The translations under genes were made by a program, and so were the position numbers. The notes under the pieces are model-generated. The model was not told the DNA's origin, ran no database searches, and worked only from the letters and a program-made list of their open reading frames with translations. This document shows, piece after piece, positions 12,531 through 24,836 of a stretch of 64,000 nucleotides of DNA. Source of the stretch: Epiperipatus broadwayi. Lineage: Eukaryota > Onychophora > Udeonychophora > Euonychophora > Peripatidae. The first letter of the stretch is position 1, and each line of letters starts with the position of its first letter. The stretch is taken from contig JAQFVV010007223.1 of the NCBI GenBank assembly GCA_028023455.1, forward strand, positions 1-64,000, given 5' to 3'.

Positions 12531-13320
12531 ATATAATAATTAAATACATGTATAGTATTTATATTTTAATTTAGATGTAATTAGATAGTGGAGAAGATTG
12601 AAGTCTGTCCATTAAAGTTTGAAGATATGCTATCTTAATATAAAATGAGCACTGGTTATATATGTGTGTGCAAGTTAATGATCTGGACCTACTGGTAAGT
12701 GCTGGTACAGCAAGAAATACATATGTTGGAAATCATCTATCTTTTTCACATCTATGTGATCATATGTATCAGTTGTATAATATGGAGTGGAAACTAAAGG
12801 GAGTTTGAAAGTCTGGGTTTAAATTCCCTCTAAATATATCTAGCTTAAAATATAAATACTATACATGTATTTAATTATTACATATTCAGCCTGTAATCTG
12901 CACATCCCTCTTCTCTGTGTTTATATGGGCTTAAGGTCCTACATATGCAGGATCAGATTGACTTATTCTCAACATGGGTATGACTCAACAAAAATTGGTA
13001 ACTCTGAAAACATCATTATCAGATTTTGAATGACATGGATAGTTACAGAGTTGGAGAATGAAGAAGGTTGAAGCATGTCCATTAAAGTTTGGTGATTTAC
13101 TATCTTAATATAAGGCCGAGAACTGATTATATATATGTGTGTGAGAGAGATTTGATCTGGATCAACTGATTAGTGCTGGTTTAGCATGAAATATGTATAT
13201 TGGAGATCATTTACATTTTTTGGATGTATTTGGTCATGTAATATCAGCTGTATAAGATGAAATGGATGATTAAAGGTACCTTAAAAGTCTGGGTTCAAAT
13301 TTCCTCTAATTATTTTTATG
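12530..13320 (+). repeat. Composite tandem repeat, two units (locus 2)
   Basis: Two units (about 12588-12840 and 13040-13315) share GTCCATTAAAGTTTG, CTATCTTAATATAA, GATCTGGA and AGTCTGGGTTYAAATT, with a period near 457 bp. The first unit is flanked by 35-40-bp inverted repeats: AATTAAATACATGTATAGTA at about 12538 and its complement near 12855-12878. The linker (about 12882-13039) matches the linker of the 5.55-6.32 kb locus in reverse complement. Confidence 0.6.
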
Positions 13321-14549
13321 AGCATGACAACATGCTTAACCCATTACTGTTAATCCATAAGAAATGCATGTAGTGTGTAATTGGAAAACATTGGTTTTAT
13401 TATCATCTCCCAATAAAAAATATAATCAAATGATCATTTGGGAATTCATAAGAAATTTGAGCACCAAAATCACCAGAAAACTGGAATTGATTCAATAACT
13501 TTAACCTTTAGGTCCTTACACTCTGTATATGCAAGACATTATTTTTAAATTATATATCTACAATAATAATTCACATCTTGAGTCCATTTATGCCTTAAAA
13601 ATTCCAATATGTTTGAAGTTAACAAATCTATCACCATTATATTTTAAATATTTTCCACTTACATCAAAGTGAGTTTAATTATAATTAAAGTTTATTTATT
13701 TAATGACTTTCAAATATATCATGTAGTTATTAGTCTGCCTTCTCTTTCTTGGTTGGGCTAAGATTCATCTCGTAAGATCACTTTCTTGGTGCATAAATAG
13801 AGTAACATTTTTGATATGAGCAATATTATTTATTTAAGAATGTCAGTCTTCTAAACTTATGTTTAAATTCTTTTAAGAAATTTTAAAAATATTGCTCTTT
13901 TTTCTCTGCTGTTGTGTCTTATTGCTAGTTAAACGCATAGTATTGATATTCATAACACATTTGTATGTAACTATGCTCAATTAATTAAATGTATATCATG
14001 GAGATAAGATGTATATATTAATATAAAAATAGAATGAATAATAGGCATTATTAGTAACAATAGTAATTTATTAATAATAAAATGATACTAATATCAATGT
14101 GTCACAAGATTAAATATAAAGTAATCACAAGATTGAACAGCTGCATTTGCAAAAGACTTTTATAGGTGAAAACTAATTTGAATACACGTTTAAATATTTT
14201 AAAACATTTTATTTATTTTAAAAGGACTTATGTGTATGCATTTCATTCTCTGCTTTAATAATTAACACTACAACTACTGTATCAAACTTTTGAGGAAGAG
14301 AAAATATAAATAAATAAATACAAAATAACGTTCTCTTTTCCCTGTGAGATTCAAAACAAAAAGTTTTACACTATAAAAAGAAATAAAACTTGTTAACTAG
14401 TTAAAATTATAACAATAATTGTAACTTTAAGCTTGTCTTTTTTCTTTTTTGAAATTTAAGTCTATTAACTCTTGCCAATTAACAAATTTTGAAATAAGTC
14501 ACAATTTCACATACATGATTCACCTATCTTTAAGTTTACCATAATAAAT
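13321..14549. other. AT-rich spacer, no feature seen
   Basis: AT-rich, no recognised gene or repeat. Confidence 0.4.
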
Positions 14550-14551
14550 GT

Positions 14552-14808
14552 TAATAGTAATAATAACAAGTCAGATGTCACATGACTTATATATAGCTTG
14601 CACTTTCAAATATGTAAAATTAAGAGCGTGCTAATAACTCTAAACAAGCTTTTTTTTTTTTTATTTATGATAAATGCTACTACAAGAGAAGGCATTCAAA
14701 TCATTTTTATCTTGGATTGTCCCCATCCCCAGACCGGTTTCGACTTATGGGTCTCTTCAGTGAGAAGTTGGGACATTAGATCTAAAAAACCAACTCAAGC
14801 AAAGCATT
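14552..14808 (+). repeat. Partial copy of foldback element (left arm plus centre)
   Basis: This segment matches 14976-15169 from GTAATAATAACAAGTCAGAT to CCCCAGACCGGTTTCGAC. It then continues through GGGTCTCTTCAGTGAG and GATCTAAAAAACCAACTCAA to AAGCAT. That continuation is the reverse complement of the spacer at 15170-15233. An incidental 74-codon open frame lies here. Confidence 0.65.
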
Positions 14809-14975
14809 TATCTAAAAGATAATTGTTAGAATAAGATCTGAAACTTTTAGACATCTACATGTCTTTAAAGTCAGCTCTCCAACTGAAAAAATTATATGGG
14901 CCTGAACTTAATTCAGATACTCCATATATTAGTAGGCTTAGCTCTTTAATTTAGCTAAAGCCACAACAGCAAAAT

Positions 14976-15366
14976 AATAATAGTAATAATAACAAGTCAG
15001 ATGTCACATGACTTATATATAGCTTGCACTTACAAATATGTAAAATTAAGAGCGTGCTAATAACTCTAAACAAGCTTTTTTTTTATTATTTATGATAAAT
15101 GCTACTACAAAAGAAGGCATTCAAATCATTTTTATCTTGGATTGTCCCCATCCCCAGACCGGTTTCGACTATGCTTTGCTTGAGTTGGTTTTTTAGATCT
15201 AATGTCCCAACTCCTCACTGAAGAGACCCATAGGTCGAAACCGGTCTGGGGATGGGGACAATCCAAGATAAAAATGATTTGAATGCCTTCTCTTGTAGTA
15301 GCATTTATCATAAATAAAAAAAAAAAAGCTTGTTTAGAGTTATTAGCACGTTCTTAATTTTACATA
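14976..15366. repeat. Foldback element with about 130-bp arms
   Basis: The left arm 15039-15169 (GTAAAATTAAGAGCGTGC ... GACCGGTTTCGAC) and the right arm 15234-15364 (GTCGAAACCGGTC ... GCACGTTCTTAATTTTAC) are nearly perfect inverted repeats around a 64-bp spacer. A shared leader (GTCAGATGTCACATGACTTA) precedes both this copy and the one at 14.55 kb. Part of that leader also appears inverted near 19725-19745. No coding capacity. Confidence 0.7.
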
Positions 15367-16615
15367 ATAAATGTTGTATATTGATTTTTTTCTGCAATAA
15401 TGATGTTAAGTAAAATCTTAATTTTCGGCAAGGTTATTATAATCCAGGTATAACTTCTTTCTTATATCACAGGATTGATATTTCATGATCTCATCCATCT
15501 CTATGCTTAATTCTTAATTTTTTCTGAATTTGACATTTAGCATGGCAGTCTTATTGAGATTAATGTGGGTATGATAGGCAGCTAAATAGGTAGTAGCTTA
15601 TTATTTCAGGCTTACTTTAAAGCTTCATTCATCAGGCTTTTTTTCACCTACAAAAGTCTACAGAATGTGAGACTGATGATCAATGCAACTTCTAGTTGTT
15701 TTTAACCAGACATTCTATTCACCTTAACAGTTTGAAAAAATATTTTATAGCCTTAGTTTAGAAATGTATTTTTTCTATGTTATCTTATTGCCCTCCTATC
15801 ATCATAATCAGTATTCAATATTAGAATCAATCAGAATTCTGGTTGATTCTAATATGTTTTTTTTATTTTTGTCTTCACTCAATTTTAGTTCAAAGGCTTG
15901 GTTAGATCTCAAAGCTCATTAATAATTCTTTAATTATTTAAAAAAAAAAGCCTTACAATTCTATGGAAAAAAAATTTTCTGCTTTAAAAGTCAAATTACC
16001 TGTTGACTAAAAATAACTTTTATGCTAGTTTTCTCATTTTACCAAGGCAATGTTAATTGTTTTATTTTTTGTTTTCACACTCCCCTCACATCCAAAAAAA
16101 CATATACACTTTAATAAAAACATTGCACACAGCTAGCTGAAATCTATATAAAATATTTAAAATGTCCCATAGCTATATTATTTTCCTTTTAAAAAAAGCT
16201 CGAATTTTAATTATACATTGAAAAAGAAATGTAGTGCTAAAATTAGAGCTTTTTTTTAATCTAAAGGGGGAGTATGGGGTGTTTCAAATATTTTATATAA
16301 CTTTAAGTATGGTACTTTATATATTTTTTTTCTTTACTTGATATCTTTTCGAGTTTCTAATGCGCCAAATTCATCTTTTGAAATGTGTAATTTTATAAAT
16401 CGAACTTTTTTATATTTAATAACCTTTTCGTTACAAATAAAACTTCACTCTTATATATCCAATTTATTATATTTTATTTCATTGTTATCTGCAAATATTC
16501 ATTTTTAAAAAAATGCATAAATATTTACATTTGTCAGGTGTTTTCCCCCTCTTAAAAAGTGACTTTATGCAACTAAGACAACTGTATATTCATATACAAA
16601 GAATGAAACAATTGA
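15367..16615. other. AT-rich spacer, no feature seen
   Basis: AT-rich, no recognised feature. Confidence 0.4.
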
Positions 16616-16635
16616 TATCCATATCATCATCATTA

Positions 16636-17160
16636 TCAACCATTATCAATCCACTGCAGGATGAAGGTCTCTCCAAGTTTAATCCATCTTCTCCGATCTT
16701 TAGCTTCTCTTCTCCACATCACCCCTACACATTTTCTTATTTCATCCATCCATCTTACATGTGGTCTCCTTCTGGGTCTTTTACAATCTCTTGGAATCCA
16801 GTTTAAAATTTCAATTGTCCATCTATTATCATCTCTTCTAGCAATATGTCCAGCCCAACTCCACTTCAATCTTTTTAATTTTTTCAATGAGGTCAGTAAC
16901 ACCTGTTTGTTCTCTTACCCATACATTGCGTTTCGATCTCTTCTTGTTACTCCCAACATACATCTCTCCATACTTCTTTGAGTGGTCTGAAGTCTCTGTA
17001 TTGATCTTCTATTAAGTGTCCAAGTCTCAGATCCATAAGTAAGAACTGGTAAAACACATTTGTTAAAAACCTTTCTTTTCAAACACATAGGCATATTTCC
17101 TTTTAATATCAAGTTATTTCTACCAAAAGCACTCCAACCAAGTTTAATTCTATGATTAAT
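16636..17160 (-). pseudogene. LINE ORF2 C-terminal region
   Basis: Two in-phase open segments (16915-17112 and 16636-16902) are separated by a stop. They give LPVLTYGSETWTLNRRSIQR, QRSMERCMLGVTRRDR, LKWSWAGHIARRDDNRW and RRRPHVRWMDEIRK. These are the conserved C-terminal motifs that follow RT in RTE-like elements. They are frameshifted relative to the RT frame upstream. Confidence 0.8.
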
Positions 17161-17185
17161 TTCCTCTATTATGTTTCCATCTGTA

Positions 17186-18211
17186 TTAATAATCTGACCA
17201 AGGTATTTGTAACTCTTCTTCTAATTCATCATAATCAATCTTTATTTTCATATTTTGAGCAAATCGATTAAACATTACTTTAGTCTTTTTAACATTTATC
17301 TTTAGTCCTACTTTCCTACTTTCATCTGATAACTCCTGCAACATTTCCTGCAGCTCGGAAGCATTATTTGCAAAAACAACTACATCATCTGCGAAATCTA
17401 AATGACTTAAATAATCTCCATTTACTTTCACTCCTTTAGTTTCCCATTTTAATCCACAAAATACTTCTTGCAGCACTGCTGTAAAAAGTTTTGGAGATAT
17501 GGAGTCACCTTGTCTTACACCTTTCTCAATGTTGACTTTCCCAGTATCATTATGTAATCTAATTGTTGCTGTTGCATTTTTATAAATATTCTTTAAAATA
17601 TGACAATATCCTGGATCTATACCTTGATGATCCAATGCTTTAATCACTGAAGAAATGTTTATAGAATCAAATGCCTTTTCATAATCTACAACTCCAAAAC
17701 ATAATGACAACTCATATTCATTTGTCCTTTCTATAACTTCTCTCAATACTTGAATATGATCTACTGTACTAAAACCACTTTTAAATCCAGCTTGTTCTCT
17801 TGGTTGGTGAAAATCCAAGGTTCTCTGTAGACGAGTTGTAATTATCTTGGTAAAAATTTTATATAAAACTGATAAAAGGCTGATAGGTCTGTAATTTCTA
17901 ATATCTTCTTTATCACCTTTTTTAAATATTAATATTATTACTGCATTCTTCCAATCATCCGGTACATCTTTATCATTTAGACATTTGGTATATATCTTTG
18001 CTAATATTTTTTCTGTTTCTTCACCTGCTTCTTTTAATATATCAATTATAATTCCATCATTACCTGGAACCTTTCCTTTTTTCATACATTTAATTGCATT
18101 TCTCACTTCTTCATTTAAAATTCTGGGCAATTCGGAAGATGTAATAGATATAGGAGGTACTTGTTCTTTATTACTATATAATTCTTGATAAAAATCTTCT
18201 ACCAATTTCAT
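17186..18211 (-). pseudogene. LINE reverse transcriptase domain
   Basis: A 341-codon open frame that is an RNA-dependent DNA polymerase by motif. RT block 2 is NYRPISLL (residues 106-113). Block A is VVDYEKAFDSI (about 174-184, with D176 the likely first catalytic aspartate). Block B is GVRQGDSISP (231-240). Block C is FADDVVVF (273-280, catalytic DD at 275-276). All catalytic positions look intact. It would have copied the element's RNA at a nicked chromosomal target. It lacks its own endonuclease because of truncation, and frameshifts cut it off from both neighbouring segments, so it is not a functional protein as it stands. Confidence 0.9.
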
Positions 18212-18227
18212 AATGTCATCCCTCTTT

Positions 18228-18719
18228 TTAGTAATAATTCCATCTTTTTTTCCTTATTGCAGATATAAATTTCCTACCAATACCAAAATGTTGTTTTACA
18301 TTCTTAAGACTTTTATTTTCTTCTACAGCTTTTCTTGCTAGTTCACAGTTATACTTTCTTATATCATTTTCAACTCTTTTCCGCACCATTTTACAAAATT
18401 CGAGATATTCAATTCTTTTTAATGCATCATTCTTGCATATCTTCATATTCCTTCTTTTCTTCATAAGTTCTCTAGTCTCAGTAGAAATTTTATTAGTCAA
18501 TTGCTGCTTTTTTCTACCAGCTATCTTTGTTGCAGTTTTTAAAAGTGTATCAGTTATTTTCATATTAATTTCATTCAAATCTGAATCATATTCAAAATCT
18601 ACTAATACTTGAAACCGATTTGTAAGTTGTAATTTAAATTCATTAGAATGTTTCTGAAGATTAGGAATATCAACTGTAAATATAGTTTTTCTTAATAATT
18701 TTTGTATATCCGTATACAA
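18228..18719 (-). pseudogene. LINE ORF2 segment between endonuclease and RT
   Basis: A 163-codon frame, basic and helical in character, corresponding to the region just upstream of the RT domain. Motifs seen are IQKLLRKTIF, AGRKKQQLTNKIS and a final FGIGRKFISAIRKK. A frameshift close to 18228 separates it from the RT frame, which continues as MKLVEDFYQELY. The same order occurs, decayed, at about 53300-53520. Confidence 0.7.
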
Positions 18720-18729
18720 TTTCTTAAAT

Positions 18730-20040
18730 ATATGTGTGAGATATCTACTATTTATTTTTAAATTTTACTTTAAACCATTTTCCACAACATTGCTATTTTA
18801 AAATTCTATTATTATTTTACTACTCTTACTAATTTTTCTAGCCTTAAGCTATTGCATTTTTTTGTATCTGGCGATTGTGAATCCTTTCTTTCTATACAGT
18901 CACAATATAGATATCTGTGTGATACAAACTCTTTTCACTATGCTAGTCATAACTCTTAATCATTAAACACATCCCTATATCTGAGTACTAACTAGCCTTA
19001 TTATAATATCAACATCTCCTTTTGAATTAGTAAAAAATGACAATAATATTATTAATTTATCTAAAGTAATATTTAGTAATCTTTTTGTTTAACAGTCCAA
19101 TCTCAACACTAAATTTAAATTTCAACAATACTGTACTTGGATATTTTAGCTAGACAATTTAGATTAAGGGAATTTTTTAGTCATGAAACATATAACATTA
19201 TCAATAAACTGTATATAGTTTCTGACTGAATTATTCCACATTGTAACAAAAATATATTTTAATGGATATGTACCTTGATAATATTTTTCAAGATGTTTTA
19301 AAAAATTAGACATAAACAGCATAATAAACATAAAAGAAATGTAACATTGAATAAAAAATATGTCGTTGCATTTCTTACAAAAAAGTAAAAACATTCTTAT
19401 AAAATCAACTAATAATGGACAAATAATAGTAATTATAAACAAAAATGACTGTATTTTAGTTCTGGTGCTTTAAATGACAAGAATTTTTATGAACCTGCAA
19501 CACAAGTTACTATAAATAAATTATCTTAAAATGTATTTTTCAACTTAAAGATATTGAGATAGAAGGTTTTATTTGCAGATATATATTTAACTATTTATTA
19601 TCAATCAGAAGTCTTTCCATTAAATTTTCCATTTTATCCAAAGTTTATTAATCAACCTGCCCTGATAGGCCTTGTACAGTAAGCATTCAATATATTATAT
19701 GGTATACAAGCTTGTTTAAATTAGATCATGTGACATCTGACTTGATTTTTATATATATTCTATAGAAAACATTTCAACATTTGTAGTTGGCTTTATGCAT
19801 AATATTTCATAATCACTTTTTTTATCATATTTGGAAAGCATTAGAATTCAAATATGAAATAAATATTTACTTTCAAAAGTAATCTTTATTAGTAAAAGGA
19901 TTACAGAAATTTTGGGTACACTTACCCATTGAGAATTACAAAGTGTTCAACAGTGATAAACAAGGTAAAACAATTATTGATTATTTAAAGTACATATGCT
20001 TGATAACAATGCTATAATGTTGATTTATGTGTATCTGAAC
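18730..20040. other. AT-rich spacer with a foldback-family scrap
   Basis: Mostly featureless AT-rich sequence. At about 19710-19745, AAGCTTG followed by ATCATGTGACATCTGACTTG is the reverse complement of the leader of the 14.6/15.0-kb foldback family. This suggests a decayed copy. Confidence 0.4.
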
Positions 20041-20059
20041 ATGAGTATCTATACATGGA

Positions 20060-21060
20060 TATACACGACCCAGCTGATGAGAGGCTATCCATCACCCAAT
20101 GATCCCACCCCTGGGGCCCCAAAGCAAAGACCCAAATGCTTCAGCTGAATAGGTGGACAAGTCCAGCATTGCGCCAACCACCACAACAGGCAGCAAGGTC
20201 CAAGGATCAAGTCCATTAAATAATTTGACCCACAGCCGAGAAATGTCAAGACCATTCTAGATACCTCTGTCTCCCAATTAACAGTCTAAATGTGCAGGGA
20301 CCACATTCGGTCTACTTTCCCAGAATTGGAAAGCCAACTAAGAAAAACTAACACATAGCAATCACAGATCTGCACTGCCCCAAACCAATCTATCAAGGGG
20401 GCACAGCAACCAACCAGAGAAGGAATGGTGCTGAGACTTTGACCAGGTACCCTCCCAGCATTTCTGGGTAGTGGCAATAATTGTCAACAGCCTGCACCAA
20501 TAAACCAGCCCCCTAATGACCGCCACCACTCCTGAGGATGAAAAGAGGAGTGCAGACCCATGCCCACAAAATTATTGCAGAAAGACTCCATCAAATTTAC
20601 AAAAATTGGTGGTGGCCCAAATCAGACCAACTGCCTTACAAATGCTCTAATTTTAAAGTTAGCTAAGGAAAAAAATAATGAACTCAAATCAACACTGTCT
20701 TAATAAACTATCCATCAAGAGGATGCAGCAGCTTCTCATGGCAAAGTTCAATTGAGGGCAATGACTTTTACCCACCCAGCAGGTATCCCTGGGCTTGGCA
20801 ATGATTGCTGACCACCCTCACAAATATATCAAGCTGGTCATGACCACCACTACCACACCTGAGAAAAAGAATAGGAGTGCAGACCTGTGCCCAGCAATGC
20901 AGCAGCTGGATTCATTGTAGTCTGGAATCAAGACAGATTTACTTGCACACCATGAATGCACACCATTTGTCCATATCACCTTGCACACTGAGGTCAATAG
21001 AGCTGAAAGTCTGTTTGTAATCATTATCAACCTCCTGTATCTGCAAATGTTCACAATACC
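20060..21060. other. GC-richer island with internal duplication, unidentified
   Basis: About 1 kb clearly richer in G+C than its surroundings, with sharp edges. A segment near 20455-20600 (CACCACTCCTGAGGATGAAA, GAGGAGTGCAGACC) recurs in diverged form about 320 bp later, near 20775-20910 (CCACCACTACCACACCTGAG, AGGAGTGCAGACCTGTGCCC). Frames are short (63 and 78 codons on the minus strand) and broken. I do not recognise it. It could be an old repeat, a processed transcript or a scrap of a GC-richer element. Confidence 0.4.
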
Positions 21061-22160
21061 TGTTTAATCCACCCATCTATAAAGTCCTTCAAGGGTTCAC
21101 TATGGTTCCTATTTATTGATACTAATTGGATTCTGCTTCTTTGGATTGGATTTTAGGGCTTGATTAGGAATCAAGGATTAGGTTGTATTATCTGAAAGTT
21201 TGTTTTTGAAATAATTAAAAGAGGGTGAATCATTTGTAACTTCAATGTCTCTGTTTCAGTCTAAAACATCATTTGTACTAATTTTGCCTTTGAATCACTG
21301 TTGTTTTGCTGAAGGATTCATTTTGTTGTAATTCTGTGTTGATTTGAAAATTTTATTTTTTATTTTTTTGTGGTGCCCCAATCATACCAGAAATGGGCTA
21401 ATAACTTCTGTTGTGATCATCGAAGAAACTTGATTTTTGTGTAGGAAGATAGCTTAAGTCATAATCTATAATGTTCAATTCTAAAATTTGAGATTGAATT
21501 AAAATTCAAAATAATTTATTCTACCTGTTCAACACAACGATATCAAAACTTTATTCCTATGAACAATTTAACACTAGGATTTCTTTTTTTCTTAGTTTTA
21601 TGATTAATTTTTGTATCTATAATGTTCCTTATGCTGTTTTCTGTCTTCCCTGACTGATTTTCAGCCATAAAAACTTGTTTAATATTATTAATATCTTATG
21701 CAAAGATAAAGTTTTTAAAACTATTTTTGTTAGCATTTTTATTTTCAACATTTTCAATGAGATTTAATATCCAAATGTTTTCTCTTTTTATTCTATCAAT
21801 AAAATTAGGATTTCTAGTGTCTCTATTCTTTTTAGAATTATTTGATTTTATTTAAAATTATTTTTCAAAGATTTATGTTACTCTAATGATGCTAATAATT
21901 ACTTGACCTAGTGTTTGCCTATTTCTATGGCAGCTGTTTGCATAACATGGAACAATAGGTAATTTCAATTATTCTTGAATGAAAACTGCTTTAAAATTTC
22001 TTGTAAAGATGAAAAAGCAATAAAACAAGTATTCACTTACATCTTAGTAAACTTTTCTTCTATGAATTCAAAACTAGACTATAACTTTGGTGAATAAAAC
22101 TGGGATCTTGTAACATGTGATGTGATGTGATGTATTGTGGCTTCTCCTTAAATGAAGTCA
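21061..22160. other. AT-rich spacer, no feature seen
   Basis: No recognised feature. TGTGATGTGATGTGATG near 22115 is a short tandem repeat. Confidence 0.4.
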
Positions 22161-22179
22161 AGAATATCTCCGCAATTAT

Positions 22180-22570
22180 GCCCAGATAAACCTGTTAGCC
22201 ACTTTATTTTCCATTCCCCACTCTAAATTTTCCCATATTCTGTTCCATCCCATTTCCACAACATAATCTTTGTCAACTCTATAACCTTTATATCTAAATC
22301 CCCTTTAACTTTTCCCAAACCAGCATAAAATCCAATAATTCACTTTCTGTATAATTACTTTTTTCATATTTATTCTTCCATAACTTCATTATATGTACCC
22401 TTTCTGTTTTCAAGCATTTAAATTCAGTTAACAAATGCCTAATATTTTTTATTTCTTCTTTACATTATTTATAAAATAAATCACCCATTTTTTTTCCATT
22501 TACATGTATATTCTCTTGTAGCTGAAGATCCCGTTCGAGCCTTAAATAATAAACTACTTTCCTTATTATT
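22180..22570 (-). pseudogene. Possible LINE C-terminal scrap
   Basis: Minus-strand translation across frames gives KARTNTLQLQ, then CKEEIENIRHLLTEFKCLKT and ERVHIMKLWK. This resembles the post-RT cysteine/histidine region of some LINEs, where an arginine-rich NTLQ segment precedes C..E....H...C. The match is by impression only, and the reading needs frame changes. Confidence 0.35.
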
Positions 22571-22599
22571 ATCATATATTAACTCACACCTAATATTCT

Positions 22600-22600
<1 letters not shown>

Positions 22601-22669
<69 letters not shown>
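22601..22669. repeat. (TA)n microsatellite
   Basis: About 69 bp of uninterrupted TA dinucleotides. Confidence 0.95.
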
Positions 22670-22672
<3 letters not shown>

Positions 22673-22679
22673 CAGCGTG

Positions 22680-23340
22680 AACTGGAGTCCCAGGCTCCTT
22701 CTAGTGGACTGAAATAAATATTTATTTTATTAACTTTACACATTAGGTCATCTATGTATACTAATATATCACATAATGATAATATTCAGACTATTAAGTA
22801 TGCTTCACAAGATAGATCATTACCATATTACAGCTATTATTGAATTAACATATTTAATATTAAAAAATAATTTTTCTATTCTTAACTCTACATATTATTT
22901 TCTAGAGCAAAGTACAGAAATGAATACAAAATGGAATCAAATTGTGCTAATGTTTTTATGGACAATTGAAATCCTCTAATCTTAAATAATTTTAGGCTTG
23001 AATCTTACATGGTTTAGATATACAAATGATATTTTTATGATATTCTCATACAATGAATAGGAGTTTATCATATTCTTAGATTATAATAAAAATATATAAA
23101 CATATTGCATTAAGTTTTATAAAATAGTAAACTAAGATATTCAACAAACTGAATAATAGTTGTAACTATTTATACTTTTATAGTATATATCAAAAACAAA
23201 GCTAATATCTCCTACTGCCAATTTTTAAGAATTAGAATAATCTGCAGTATTGAAAAATTTCTTCAATAAAATAATAAGATTATATATAACAAATTTATAA
23301 ATCACTAAACATCACATGATCACCATTTCATCCTAGCACA
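22680..23340. other. AT-rich spacer, no feature seen
   Basis: No recognised feature. Confidence 0.4.
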
Positions 23341-23346
23341 TAACTG

Positions 23347-23545
23347 TTAGTAAACAGGCAAACCCTCACCATATAGTAGTGACACCTTGTGCTAACCAGA
23401 GTAATCAATGAATGCCAGAAGGCTTCTGCATAAAATCCCTATCTACTGCCTACTCATCCAATATCCCAGACTAGTTTCTGGCTTGTGGCTTGTGGTTAGT
23501 ATAAGGTGGCACTACTATATTGAGAGTTTTTGCCTGTTTACTAAA
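23347..23545. repeat. MITE-like element, about 199 bp
   Basis: Imperfect terminal inverted repeats of about 55 bp. The left end TTAGTAAACAGGCAAA continues into ATATAGTAGTGACACCTTGTG. The right end reads AAGGTGGCACTACTATAT, then TTTGCCTGTTTACTAAA. Non-coding interior. No clear target duplication noted. Confidence 0.65.
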
Positions 23546-23549
23546 TTTA

Positions 23550-24260
23550 TAAATGTGAGATATTTTTAAAATATTATTGAATAATGCAATGGTTAAGTCT
23601 TCAGAAGGCGAAAAAAAGAAACTCTTACTACTTAAGAAATTCATTAATCTTCATTTTTTAGTAATGATTTATCCAAAATTAATATCAAATTCTGCAGATG
23701 TTTTAAAATCTATTTCTTTTACCAATTCATTTAATATCATGTTTCAAAGATACAGAATATTTAATAATAGTTGTCAAAATAAAATTTATTAATAATTCTA
23801 TATCAGAAGATGTTTTCCATGTAGAGATTAAAAATGTCTTATGCAAACATATTATTGATGCAGAAATAGTCCAATATAATGCCATTAACAATTGTAAATT
23901 GTATATCTCCAGCAATATAATATCACTTGCAAATTCTGAACTCAATATATTTAATAGAATGTAACTGATGCTTGACTGGTTACATAGGGAATGAGCAAAC
24001 AGTTTATACGATAGAATAAATAGCCATAGATTTGACCTAAAAATTAAAATTGAGCAATATCTAAACACTACTATTTTCTAGATAATTTTAATGGTGATTG
24101 TATTACAGATCAATGTTTCCTCCAACAAAGAAAAAAAGTAAAAGAAAGCTTTTTTTTATGTTTGAAATCTTACCACACAGCACACATCTAAAAATTAATA
24201 TTGTTACACATTGAATTATCTAGTTTTCTAATTCACTGTTTGATTGTTTATGTATGCTTA
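23550..24260. other. AT-rich spacer, no feature seen
   Basis: Open frames at 23577-23792 (+) and 23727-24068 (-) show no motif and AT-driven composition. They are regarded as chance. Confidence 0.4.
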
Positions 24261-24261
24261 C

Positions 24262-24262
<1 letters not shown>

Positions 24263-24341
<79 letters not shown>

Positions 24342-24350
24342 CACACACAC
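24263..24350. repeat. (TA)n(CA)n microsatellite
   Basis: About 80 bp of TA dinucleotides ending in a short CA run. An apparent Tyr/Ile open frame across it is an artefact. Confidence 0.95.
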
Positions 24351-24836
24351 ATCAGTATTCATGTATTTGTTCCTTTATTTGATTATGAATGCAATAGAGA
24401 CATCATATATGTGTTTATAAAAAAACTCATTAAAATTAAAATTCACTAATTTAACATGTATTACTTAAATTGTATTGTTTATTATTTAATATTTAATAAT
24501 AATGTAATTTTTTATATGTGAGATTTATTATGATTATTATACAATAATTTTTGCACAGATGTTTTTAATTAATAAAATAATTGATTATTTAAATTTTATT
24601 TTAAAAATTTTGAAAAGGTTTATTAAAAAAATAATTACAAGTTTTGTGGAAGAAAATAAATAAGACGTTTATTATAACAGATTAAGAAATAATTGATAAA
24701 CTTTCTAAAAAAGGGACTGGGTTTATTTGCAAGAATTGATTACTTGATCAGATTTAGAAATAATTTTTAATTTTTTGATAACTTTATAGTTAAATTTACC
24801 ATGGCTTTTAATTTTATTTTTCTGTAATATATATAT

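Larger units (their letters stand above)
16622..18722 (-). mobile_element. 5'-truncated RTE-like LINE
   Basis: A minus-strand LINE copy spanning the linker upstream of RT, the RT domain and the C-terminal region. It ends in a short (TGA/ATG)n tail at 16622-16642, directly after the last codons (LQWIDNG). The endonuclease part is missing, so the copy is 5'-truncated near 18722. Two frameshifts (about 18215-18230 and 17115-17185) and one stop (about 16910) inactivate it. A much older copy of the same lineage lies at 52.65-54.72 kb on the other strand. Confidence 0.85.

Noticed and set aside
16513-16981. Plus-strand frames of 97 and 106 codons
   Set aside because: Shadows of the minus-strand LINE C-terminal region, which carries the recognisable motifs.
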